64,000 nucleotides of DNA, taken from positions 4,526,001 through 4,590,000 of the forward strand of contig JAZGTN010000025.1 of the NCBI GenBank assembly GCA_037783415.1, written 5' to 3'. The position numbers and the translations under genes are program-made. Positions 1 through 12,300 of the stretch are shown here, piece by piece. The stretch is from Leptasterias polaris (lineage: Eukaryota; Echinodermata; Asteroidea; Forcipulatida; Asteriidae). The notes beneath the pieces are model-generated. The model was not told the origin of the DNA, made no database searches, and saw nothing but the letters and a program-made list of their open reading frames with translations. Position 1 is the first letter of the stretch. Every line of letters begins with the position of its first letter.

Positions 1-11
1 TAATTTCTCAC

Positions 12-355
12 CTGGGCTTCTTGTGTGCCTTCTAGCAACAGGGGCTTAAAGTCAATGTCTGTTTCTTTCTTGGTGAAGAATTTAAGTGTCACAGACACAA
101 GTTCCTCATTTCCAGTCGTAGATGGTGTCGAAGATGATGATGATGAGATAAGCCGTATGCTGATTGCTCTGATAAAGGCAGTTCGTGTTAATTTTCCGTC
201 AACACTGGGCAGATCATTGTCTCCTTCAACGAGAGGCAAGCTGTCCAACTTGATGTAAGTTGTGCCATTTTCTACTTGTATAGTAATTAGATCTGAGGTA
301 GATATTAATTTTTCCTGAAGGCCTGCTTCACCATCCATCTTCTCCAAACAGTAAC
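12..355 (-). CDS. Exon A of the leftmost, incomplete unit
   Basis: Only exon A of this unit lies in the window; its B exon would lie left of base 1. The acceptor is the AG just right of 355 and the donor GTGAG lies at 7-11. It is the most diverged exon A on the left side: it reads YCLEKMD instead of YCLENMD, QEKLISTS instead of QESLMSTS, YIKLDS instead of YITLDS, and has two changes just after the Ser run. Divergence at an array edge fits weaker homogenisation there. Confidence 0.75.
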
Positions 356-3300
356 CTGCAGGTAAATACGTTATTAATGGTATCAAATTTGTCACGTATG
401 TCGGTGCAAAAACCTAAAGTTTTGAGGCTAGTCTGATTATCAGTTAACCTAAATTACCTGGAGTCGTTGGTAGCTGAGGAGCTGTGGAGCTAACAGTTGT
501 GCTAGTTGTGGTTTGTGTAGTCTTCGAGACTTCTAAAATGGCAAAAAATATTTTGCGTTAATTAAATCCATCTGAGGTGATGATCAAGGTTAACCAACTT
601 TTATTGAGTGATCTGAAATCATGAAACACCGAAGCACCAAAAAAATAAACTGTTTGCTGAAACCGAGTTTTAATGAGCGAAAAAACGTTCTTTCGTTGGG
701 ACGTTGTGGGTGTTGTCTCATGGATTGCATTTCAATTGAAAGCACTCTACTTCGATTTCAATTGAAATGCAATCCGTGAGACAATAATTGTGCAAGTTAT
801 GTTTGAAATAAAAATCAAAAGCAAAATGAATAGATACGGTCAAAGCTAATGCCATACACAACAAACACATATATAGGCATAAAAGTCTTGTATTAACGAA
901 CTGTACCCATTGATGTATGTTTACCGGTTGTTGGTGTTGTAGTTCTTCGCATCCGAGTTGTTGTAATGACTTGATTTAAACTTGTAACAGCTGGAGCTGC
1001 AAACAGAAAACGAAAACAAGAACATTGCAGAAACTGCACATTATCGCAAAATGTCATCACTCGTTATCGATCTTCATTTGAAAAGACGAATTCTACTGAA
1101 AGTATTTTTGCTTTGATCAGGGATCAAAGTATAGTAATTAGATCTGAGGTAGACATTAAGCTTTCCTGAAGGCCTGCTTCACCATCCATATTCTCCAAAC
1201 AGTAACATGCAGGTAAATACGTTATTAATGGTATCAAATTTGTCACGTATGTCGGTGCAAAAACCTAAAGTTTTAAGGCTAGTCTGATTATCAGTTAACC
1301 TAAATTACCTGGAGTTGTTGGTAGCTGAGGAGCTGTGGTGCTAACGGTTGTGCTAGTTGTGGTTTGTGTAGTCGTCGAGACTTCTAAAATGGCAAAAAAT
1401 ATTTTGCGTTAATTAAATCCATCTGAGGTGATGATCAAGGTTAACCAACTTTTATTGAGTGATCTGAAATCATGAAAAAAAGAAGCACCAAAAAAATAAA
1501 CTGTTTGCTGAAACCGAGTTTTAATGAGCGAAAAAACTTTCTTTCGTTGGGACAAGGAAAAGATTACCTTCAGCACATCCCAAGACGGTTAACTCAATAG
1601 TTGCTCCACTCACACCTAGGACATCAATGAAGTTGACCTGGAGTTCCTTTATACCTTGTAGTAATGGTTCGTCGATGGAAAATATCTTCACTTCTGATTG
1701 AATGGCCTCAATAGAAAGGGTAAACTGTGAACAGGACAATGAAGGTATTTGCTTTACTACAAAATACTAATCAATGACCGCATTTTATAAAATAAAATAT
1801 AAAACAAGTAAAACATGTGTATTAGTATTTAAGTGTTCTCGCTCACCTCCCCGTTTGAATCATCGGTCACTACTTGCTTGAAATCTGTGTCGTCTACTTT
1901 CTTAACAAACACTGTGAACGTGATCTTGACTGACTGAGGTGCAGTTGAACCAGCCTTTGGTGTGGTCTTTCCTTCTGATTGCCCGGCAGTGACACTTGAT
2001 GTGGTTTTCTTCAAAGTAATAAGAACTCCACGAAGATTGATACTGTTTGTGAACTCTCGCTCTAAGACTGCACTTATGCCAACAGCCTGCTCAATTGGTA
2101 ACTTGGAAAATGTTAGCAAGTGTGTGTCATTGGCATTGACGAGATCTCCTCTTGTCTTGTCTTTTGACTCTACACCATTTTCGCTATCCATATTTTGAAG
2201 ACAGTACCCTGAAAAGACAGAAATGTGTGATAAATACACCAGACGGATTGATCAGAGGAAAGGTTGTTGCTATAGTCGATTTTACTTCTCGTAACCTAAA
2301 TAATGTAAGTCTTACCTTTTGTGGTTGAAAGCTGAGATGTTGTTGAGGTTGTTGTTTGTTCTGTGCTTGTCTGAGTTGGTGTTGTAACTGCCATGGTGCT
2401 TGTGGATTCTTCGGTTGTGGTCGTTGGTGTTGTCACCGAGACTGTTGTAGTTGCTAACTGAGTTGTGGTAAATTCTACGACCAAAATAAGGACAAAATTG
2501 GTATCAGAATACTTTTTAATACTCGGAAAATAAAAGGGTCTAAAGACAATTCCTGTCAAAGCTTTGCGTATAGGTATCGAGCATTTGTTTTATAAATGAA
2601 TGTCTCAGGTTCGAGAGACTGAAATACTGTTTTCCTGCTACTACCAGCTTACCTTCTGCACAGCCCAAAACATGTAGTTCTAAAGTAGCAGAATCAACAC
2701 CGGTGACCTGTAGGACAGACACACGGAATGCCAAAACCCCTTTAAGGGTTCCATCTGCACTCTTCAGGAGCATCTGCGATGGTTGCTTACTGACTGGTGT
2801 GAATGTGATCACCTGAGAGGAAAGAATAGTTAAACAAATTCAGAAAGTCCTCCTCACCCTTTGTGCACACATTTTTTAACAAACTGTTAGAAACTTGACT
2901 CTGATAATAAAGGTGTAAAAGTATTTCTAATTTCTCACCTGGGCTTCTTGCGTGCCTTCTAGCAACAGGGGCTTAAAGTCAATGTCTGTTTCTTTCTTGG
3001 TGAAGAATTTAAGTGTCACAGACACAGGTTCCTCAGTTCCAGTCGTAGATGGTGTCGAAGATGATGATGATGAGATAAGCCGTATGCTGATTGCTCTGAT
3101 AAAGGCAGTTCGTGTTAATTTTCCGTCAACACTGGGCAGATCATTGTCTCCTTCAACGAGAGGCAAGCTGTCCAACGTGATGTAAGTTGTGCCATTTTCT
3201 ACTTGTATAGTAATTAGATCTGAGGTAGACATTAAGCTTTCCTGAAGGCCTGCTTCACCATCCATATTCTCCAAACAGTAACCTGCAGATAAATACGTTA

Positions 3301-6300
3301 TTAATGGTATCAAATTTGTCACGTATGTCGGTGCAAAAACCTAAAGTTTTGAGGCTAGTCTGATTATCAGTTAACCTAAATTACCTGGAGTCGTTGGTAG
3401 CTGAGGAGCTGTTGAGCTAACAGTTGTGCTAGTTGTGGTTTGTGTAGTCTTCGAGACTTCTAAAATGGCAAAAAATATTTTGCGTTAATTAAATCCATCT
3501 GAGGTGATGATCAAGGTTAACCAACTTTTATTGAGTGATCTGAAATCATGAAACACCGAAGCACCAAAAAAATAAACTGTTTGCTGAAACCGAGTTTTAA
3601 TGAGCGAAAAAACATTCTTTCGTTGGGACGTTGTGGGTGTTGTCTCATGGATTGCATTTCAATTGAAAGCACTCTACTTCGATTTCAATTGAAATGCAAT
3701 CCGTGAGACAATAATTGTGCAACTTATGTTTGAAATAAAAATCAAAAGCAAAATGAATAGATACGGTCAAAGCTAATGCCATACACAACAAACACATATA
3801 TAGGCATAAAAGTCTTGTATTAACGAACTGTACCCATTGATGTATGTTTACCGGTTGTTGGTGTTGTAGTTCTTCGCATCCGAGTTGTTGTAATGACTTG
3901 ATTTAAACTTGTAACAGCTGGAGCTGCAAACAGAAAACGAAAACAAGAACATTGCAGAAACTGCACATTATCGCAAAATGTCATCACTCGTTATCGATCT
4001 TCATTTGAAAAGACGAATTCTACTGAAAGTATTTTTGCTTTGATCAGGGATCAAAGTATAGTAATTAGATCTGAGGTAGACATTAAGCTTTCCTGAAGGC
4101 CTGCTTCACCATCCATATTCTCCAAACAGTAACATGCAGGTAAATACGTTATTAATGGTATCAAATTTGTCACGTATGTCGGTGCAAAAACCTAAAGTTT
4201 TAAGGCTAGTCTGATTATCAGTTAACCTAAATTACCTGGAGTTGTTGGTAGCTGAGGAGCTGTGGTGCTAACGGTTGTGCTAGTTGTGGTTTGTGTAGTC
4301 GTCGAGACTTCTAAAATGGCAAAAAATATTTTGCGTTAATTAAATCCATCTGAGGTGATGATCAAGGTTAACCAACTTTTATTGAGTGATCTGAAATCAT
4401 GAAAAAAAGAAGCACCAAAAAAATAAACTGTTTGCTGAAACCGAGTTTTAATGAGCGAAAAAACTTCCTTTCGTTGGGACAAGGAAAAGATTACCTTCAG
4501 CACATCCCAAGACGGTTAACTCAATAGTTGCTCCACTCACACCTAGGACATCAATGAAGTTGACCTGGAGTTCCTTTATACCTTGTAGTAATGGTTCGTC
4601 GATGGAAAATATCTTCACTTCTGATTGAATGGCCTCAATAGAAAGGGTAAACTGTGAACAGGACAATGAAGGTATTTGCTTTACTACAAAATACTAATCA
4701 ATGACCGCATTTTATAAAATAAAATATAAAACAAGTAAAACATGTGTATTAGTATTTAAGTGTTCTCGCTCACCTCCCCGTTTGAATCATCGGTCACTAC
4801 TTGCTTGAAATCTGTGTCGTCTACTTTCTTAACAAACACTGTGAACGTGATCTTGACTGACTGAGGTGCAGTTGAACCAGCCTTTGGTGTGGTCTTTCCT
4901 TCTGATTGCCCGGCAGTGACACTTGATGTGGTTTTCTTCAAAGTAATAAGAACTCCACGAAGATTGATACTGTTTGTGAACTCTCGCTCTAAGACTGCAC
5001 TTATGCCAACAGCCTGCTCAATTGGTAACTTGGAAAATGTTAGCAAGTGTGTGCCATTGGCATTGACGAGATCTCCTCTTGTCTTGTCTTTTGACTCTAC
5101 ACCATTTTCGCTATCCATATTTTGAAGACAGTACCCTGAAAAGACAGAAATGTGTGATAAATACACCAGACGGATTGATCAGAGGAAAGGTTGTTGCTAT
5201 AGTCGATTTTACTTCTCGTAACCTAAATAATGTAAGTCTTACCTTTTGTGGTTGAAAGCTGAGATGTTGTTGAGGTTGTTGTTTGTTCTGTGCTTGTCTG
5301 AGTTGGTGTTGTAACTGCCATGGTGCTTGTGGATTCTTCGGTTGTGGTCGTTGGTGTTGTCACCGAGACTGTTGTAGTTGCTAACTGAGTTGTGGTAAAT
5401 TCTACGACCAAAATAAGGACAAAATTGGTATCAGAATACTTTTTAATACTCGGAAAATAAAAGGGTCTAAAGACAATTCCTGTCAAAGCTTTGCGTATAG
5501 GTATCGAGCATTTGTTTTATAAATGAATGTCTCAGGTTCGAGAGACTGAAATACTGTTTTCCTGCTACTACCAGCTTACCTTCTGCACAGCCCAAAACAT
5601 GTAGTTCTAAAGTAGCAGAATCAACACCGGTGACCTGTAGGACAGACACACGGAATGCCAAAACCCCTTTAAGGGTTCCATCTGCACTCTTCAGGAGCAT
5701 CTGCGATGGTTGCTTACTGACTGGTGTGAATGTGATCACCTGAGAGGAAAGAATAGTTAAACAAATTCAGAAAGTCCTCCTCACCCTTTGTGCACACATT
5801 TTTTAACAAACTGTTAGAAACTTGACTCTGATAATAAAGGTGTAAAAGTATTTCTAATTTCTCACCTGGGCTTCTTGCGTGCCTTCTAGCAACAGGGGCT
5901 TAAAGTCAATGTCTGTTTCTTTCTTGGTGAAGAATTTAAGTGTCACAGACACAGGTTCCTCAGTTCCAGTCGTAGATGGTGTCGAAGATGATGATGATGA
6001 GATAAGCCGTATGCTGATTGCTCTGATAAAGGCAGTTCGTGTTAATTTTCCGTCAACACTGGGCAGATCATTGTCTCCTTCAACGAGAGGCAAGCTGTCC
6101 AACGTGATGTAAGTTGTGCCATTTTCTACTTGTATAGTAATTAGATCTGAGGTAGACATTAAGCTTTCCTGAAGGCCTGCTTCACCATCCATATTCTCCA
6201 AACAGTAACCTGCAGATAAATACGTTATTAATGGTATCAAATTTGTCACGTATGTCGGTGCAAAAACCTACAGTTTTAAGGCTAGTCTGATTATCAGTTA

Positions 6301-9300
6301 ACCTAAATTACCTGGAGTTGTTGGTAGCTGAGGAGCTGTGGTGCTAACGGTTGTGCTAGTTGTGGTTTGTGTAGTCGTCGAGACTTCTAAAATGGCAAAA
6401 AATATTTTAGGTTAATTAAATCCATCTGAGGTGATGATCAAGGTTAACCAACTTTTATTGAGTGATCTGAAATCATGAAACACAGAAGCACCCCAAAAAT
6501 TAACTGTTTGCTGAAACCGAGTTTTAATGAGCGAAAAAAACGTTCATTCGTTGGGACAAGGAAAAGATTACCTTCAGCACATCCCAAGACGGTTAACTCA
6601 ATAGTTGCTCCAGTCACACCTAGGACATCAATGAAGTTGACCTGGAGTTCCTTTATACCTTGTAGTAATGGTTCGTCGGTGGAAAATATCTTCACTTCTG
6701 ATTGAATGGCCTCAATAGAAAGGGTAAACTGTGAACAGGACAATGAAGGTATTTGCTTTACTACAAAATACTAATCAATGACCGCATTTTATAAAATAAA
6801 ATATAAAACAAGTAAAACATGTGTATTAGTATTTAAGTGCTCTCGCTCACCTCCCCGTTTGAATCATCGGTCACTACTTGCTTGAAATCTGTCTCGTCTA
6901 CTTTCTTAACAAACACTGTGAACGTGATCTTGACTGACTGAGGTGCAGTTGAACCAGCCTTTGGTGTGGTCTTTCCTTCTGATTGCCCGGCAGTGACACT
7001 TGATGTGGTTTTCTTCAAAGTAATAAGAACTCCACGAAGATTGATACTGTTTGTGAACTCTCGCTCTAAGACTGCACTTCTGCCAACAGCCTGCTCAATT
7101 GGTAACTTGGAAAATGTTAGCAAGTGTGTGTCATTGGCATTGACGAGATCTCCTCTTGTCTTGTCTTTTGACTCTACACCATTTTCTCTATCCATATTTT
7201 GAAGACAGTACCCTGAAAAGACAGAAATGTGTGATAAATACACCAGACGGATTGATCAGAGGAAAGGTTGTTGCTATAGTCGATTTTACTTCTCGTAACC
7301 TAAATAATGTAAGTCTTACCTTTTGTGGTTGAAAGCTGAGATGTTGTTGAGGTTGTTGTTTGTTCTGTGCTTGTCTGAGTTGGTGTTGTAACTGCCATGG
7401 TGCTTGTGGATTCTTCGGTTGTGGTCGTTGGTGTTGTCACCGAGACTGTTGTAGTTGCTAACTGAGTTGTGGTAAATTCTACGACCAAAATAAGGACAAA
7501 ATTGGTATCAGAATACTTTTTAATACTTGGAAAATAAAAGGGTCTGAAGACAATTCCTGTCAAAGCGTTGCGTATAGGTATCGAGCATTTGTTTTATAAA
7601 TGAATGTCTCAGGTTCGAGAGACTGAAATACTGTTTTCCTGCTACTACCAGCTTACCTTCTGCACAGCCCAAAACATGTAGTTCTAAAGTAGCAGAATCA
7701 ACACCGGTGACCTGTAGGACAGACACACGGAATGCCAAAACCCCTTTAAGGGTTCCATCTGCACTCTTCAGGAGCATCTGCGATGGTTGCTTACTGACTG
7801 GTGTGAATGTGATCACCTGAGAGGAAAGAATAGTTAAACAAATTCAGAAAGTCCTCCTCACCCTTTGTGCACACATTTTTTAACAAACTGTTAGAAACTT
7901 GACTCTGATAATAAAGGTGTAAAAGTATTTCTAATTTCTCACCTGGGCTTCTTGCGTGCCTTCTAGCAACAGGGGCTTAAAGTCAATGTCTGTTTCTTTC
8001 TTGGTGAAGAATTTAAGTGTCACAGACACAGGTTCCTCAGTTCCAGTCGTAGATGGTGTCGAAGATGATGATGATGAGATAAGCCGTATGCTGATTGCTC
8101 TGATAAAGGCAGTTCGTGTTAATTTTCCGTCAACACTGGGCAGATCATTGTCTCCTTCAACGAGAGGCAAGCTGTCCAACGTGATGTAAGTTGTGCCATT
8201 TTCTACTTGTATAGTAATTAGATCTGAGGTAGACATTAAACTTTCCTGAAGGCCTGCTTCACCATCCATATTCTCCAAACAGTAACCTGCAGATAAATAC
8301 GTTATTAATGGTATCAAATTTGTCACGTATGTCGGTGCAAAAACCTAAAGTTTTAAGGCTAGTCTGATTATCAGTTAACCTAAATTACCTGGAGTTGTTG
8401 GTAGCTGAGGAGCTGTGGTGCTAACGGTTGTGCTAGTTGTGGTTTGTGTAGTCGTCGAGACTTCTAAAATGGCAAAAAATATTTTGCGTTAATTAAATCC
8501 ATCTGAGGTGATGATCAAGGTTAACCAACTTTTATTGAGTGATCTGAAATCATGAAACACCGAAGCACCAAAAAAATAAACTGTTTGCTGAAACCGAGTT
8601 TTAATGAGCGAAAAAACGTTCTTTCGTTGGGACGTTGTGGGTGTTGTCTCATGGATTGCATTTCAATTGAAAGCACTCTACTTCGATTTCAATTGAAATG
8701 CAATCCGTGAGACAATAATTGTGCAAGTTATGTTTGAAATAAAAATCAAAAGCAAAATGAATAGATACGGTCAAAGCTAATGCCATACACAACAAACACA
8801 TATATAGGCATAAAAGTCTTGTATTAACGAACTGTACCCATTGATGTATGTTTACCGGTTGTTGGTGTTGTAGTTCTTCGCATCCGAGTTGTTGTAATGA
8901 CTTGATTTAAACTTGTAACAGCTGGAGCTGCAAACAGAAAACGAAAACAAGAACATTGCAGAAACTGCACATTATCGCAAAATGTCATCACTCGTTATCG
9001 ATCTTCATTTGAAAAGACGAATTCTACTGAAAGTATTTTTGCTTTGATCAGGGATCAAAGTATAGTAATTAGATCTGAGGTAGACATTAAGCTTTCCTGA
9101 AGGCCTGCTTCACCATCCATATTCTCCAAACAGTAACATGCAGGTAAATACGTTATTAATGGTATCAAATTTGTCACGTATGTCGGTGCAAAAACCTAAA
9201 GTTTTAAGGCTAGTCTGATTATCAGTTAACCTAAATTACCTGGAGTTGTTGGTAGCTGAGGAGCTGTGGTGCTAACGGTTGTGCTAGTTGTGGTTTGTGT

Positions 9301-12300
9301 AGTCGTCGAGACTTCTAAAATGGCAAAAAATATTTTAGGTTAATTAAATCCATCTGAGGTGATGATCAAGGTTAACCAACTTTTATTGAGTGATCTGAAA
9401 TCATGAAACACAGAAGCACCCAAAAAATTAACTGTTTGCTGAAACCGAGTTTTAATGAGCGAAAAAAACGTTCATTCGTTGGGACAAGGAAAAGATTACC
9501 TTCAGCACATCCCAAGACGGTTAACTCAATAGTTGCTCCCCTCACACCTAGGACATCAATGAAGTTGACCTGGAGTTCCTTTATACCTTGTAGTAATGGT
9601 TCGTCGGTGGAAAATATCTTCACTTCTGATTGAATGGCCTCAATAGAAAGGGTAAACTGTGAACAGGACAATGAAGGTATTCGCTTTACTACAAAATACT
9701 AATCAATGACCGCATTTTATAAAATAAAATATAAAACAAGTAAAACATGTGTATTAGTATTTAAGTGCTCTCGCTCACCTCCCCGTTTGAATCATCGGTC
9801 ACTACTTGCTTGAAATCTGTCTCGTCTACTTTCTTAACAAACACTGTGAACGTGATCTTGACTGACTGAGGTGCAGTTGAACCAGCCTTTGGTGTGGTCT
9901 TTCCTTCTGATTGCCCGGCAGTGACACTTGATGTGGTTTTCTTCAAAGTAATAAGAACTCCACGAAGATTGATACTGTTTGTGAACTCTCGCTCTAAGAC
10001 TGCACTTCTGCCAACAGCCTGCTCAATTGGTAACTTGGAAAATGTTAGCAAGTGTGTGTCATTGGCATTGACGAGATCTCCTCTTGTCTTGTCTTTTGAC
10101 TCTACACCATTTTCGCTATCCATATTTTGAAGACAGTACCCTGAAAAGACAGAAATGTGTGATAAATACACCAGACGTATTGATCAGAGGAAAGGTTGTT
10201 GCTATAGTCGATTTTACTTCATAATGTAAGTCTTACCTTTTGTGGTTGAAAGCTGAGATGTTGTTGAGGTTGTTGTTTGTTCTGTGCTTGTCTGAGTTGG
10301 TGTTGTAACTGCCATGGTGCTTGTGGATTCTTCGGTTGTGGTCGTTGGTGTTGTCACCGAGACTGTTGTAGTTGCTAACTGAGTTGTGGTAAATTCTACG
10401 ACCAAAATAAGGACAAAATTGGTATCAGAATACTTTTTAATACTTGGAAAATAAAAGGGTCTGAAGACAATTCCTGTCAAAGCGTTGCGTATAGGTATCG
10501 AGCATTTGTTTTATAAATGAATGTCTCAGGTTCGAGAGACTGAAATACTGTTTTCCTGCTACTACCAGCTTACCTTCTGCACAGCCCAAAACATGTAGTT
10601 CTAAAGTAGCAGAATCAACACCGGTGACCTGTAGGACAGACACACGGAATGCCAAAACCCCTTTAAGGGTTCCATCTGCACTCTTCAGGAGCATCTGCGA
10701 TGGTTGCTTACTGACTGGTGTGAATGTGATCATCTGAGAGGAAAGAATAGTTAAACAAATTCAGAAAGTCCTCCTCACCCTTTGTGCACACATTTTTTAA
10801 CAAACTGTTAGAAACTTGACTCTGATAATAAAGGTGTAAAAGTATTTCTAATTTCTCACCTGGGCTTCTTGCGTGCCTTCTAGCAACAGGGGCTTAAAGT
10901 CAATGTCTGTTTCTTTCTTGGTGAAGAATTTAAGTGTCACAGACACAGGTTCCTCAGTTCCAGTCGTTGATGGTGTCGAAGATGATGATGATGAGATAAG
11001 CCGTATGCTGATTGCTCTGATAAAGGCAGTTCGTGTTAATTTTCCGTCAACACTGGGCAGATCATTGTCTCCTTCAACGAGAGGCAAGCTGTCCAACGTG
11101 ATGTAAGTTGTGCCATTTTCTACTTGTATAGTAATTAGATCTGAGGTAGACATTAAGCTTTCCTGAAGGCCTGCTTCACCATCCATATTCTCCAAACAGT
11201 AACCTGCAGATAAATACGTTATTAATGGTATCAAATTTGTCACGTATGTCGGTGCAAAAACCTAAAGTTTTAAGGCTAGTCTGATTATCAGTTAACCTAA
11301 ATTACCTGGAGTTGTTGGTAGCTGAGGAGCTGTGGTGCTAACGGTTGTGCTAGTTGTGGTTTGTGTAGTCGTCGAGACTTCTAAAATGGCAAAAAATATT
11401 TTAGGTTAATTAAATCCATCTGAGGTGATGATCAAGGTTAACCAACTTTTATTGAGTGATCTGAAATCATGAAACACAGAAGCACCCAAAAAATTAACTG
11501 TTTGCTGAAACCGAGTTTTAATGAGCGAAAAAAACGTTCATTCGTTGGGACAAGGAAAAGATTACCTTCAGCACATCCCAAGACGGTTAACTCAATAGTT
11601 GCTCCCCTCACACCTAGGACATCAATGAAGTTGACCTGGAGTTCCTTTATACCTTGTAGTAATGGTTCGTCGGTGGAAAATATCTTCACTTCTGATTGAA
11701 TGGCCTCAATAGAAAGGGTAAACTGTGAACAGGACAATGAAGGTATTCGCTTTACTACAAAATACTAATCAATGACCGCATTTTATAAAATAAAATATAA
11801 AAGAAGTAAAACATGTGTATTAGTATTTAAGTGCTCTCGCTCACCTCCCCGTTTGAATCATCGGTCACTACTTGCTTGAAATCTGTCTCGTCTACTTTCT
11901 TAACAAACACTGTGAACGTGATCTTGACTGACTGAGGTGCAGTTGAACCAGCCTTTGGTGTGGTCTTTCCTTCTGATTGCCCGGCAGTGACACTTGATGT
12001 GGTTTTCTTCAAAGTAATAAGAACTCCACGAAGATTGATACTGTTTGTGAACTCTCGCTCTAAGACTGCACTTCTGCCAACAGCCTGCTCAATTGGTAAC
12101 TTGGAAAATGTTAGCAAGTGTGTGTCATTGGCATTGACGAGATCTCCTCTTGTCTTGTCTTTTGACTCTACACCATTTTCGCTATCCATATTTTGAAGAC
12201 AGTACCCTGAAAAGACAGAAATGTGTGATAAATACACCAGACGGATTGATCAGAGGAAAGGTTGTTGCTATAGTCGATTTTACTTCTCGTAACCTAAATA

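Larger units (their letters stand above)
703..1128. repeat. Long-unit-specific 426-bp segment
   Basis: Present only in the five long units (703-1128, 3630-4055, 8634-9059, 13628-14053, 50967-51392). It begins where the copied D-T2 intron breaks off after cgttgggac and ends at the truncated exon-A copy. It holds a 68-nt hairpin near its left end, exon T3, and an 8-bp inverted repeat (CTTTGATC-AGG-GATCAAAG, 1111-1129) exactly at its right junction. The rest shows nothing I recognise. Confidence 0.8.

Noticed and set aside
25..258. Plus-strand open frames of 72-78 codons recurring in every unit (also 1962-2198, 6475-6705 and equivalents)
   Set aside because: They are antisense to exons A, C and D, cross predicted splice borders, and repeat only because the units repeat. 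No independent coding signal was seen.
715..782. Terminal inverted repeats of a DNA transposon (MITE)
   Set aside because: The two arms are only 14 bp apart, no target duplication is evident, and the 426-bp segment does not have matching ends. Kept only as a hairpin.
1521..1739. Single-exon reading of minus-strand frames as separate small genes
   Set aside because: Frame ends run into introns; canonical GT/AG sites and chained phases explain them better as exons. The apparent Met starts are intronic or alternative-start artefacts.
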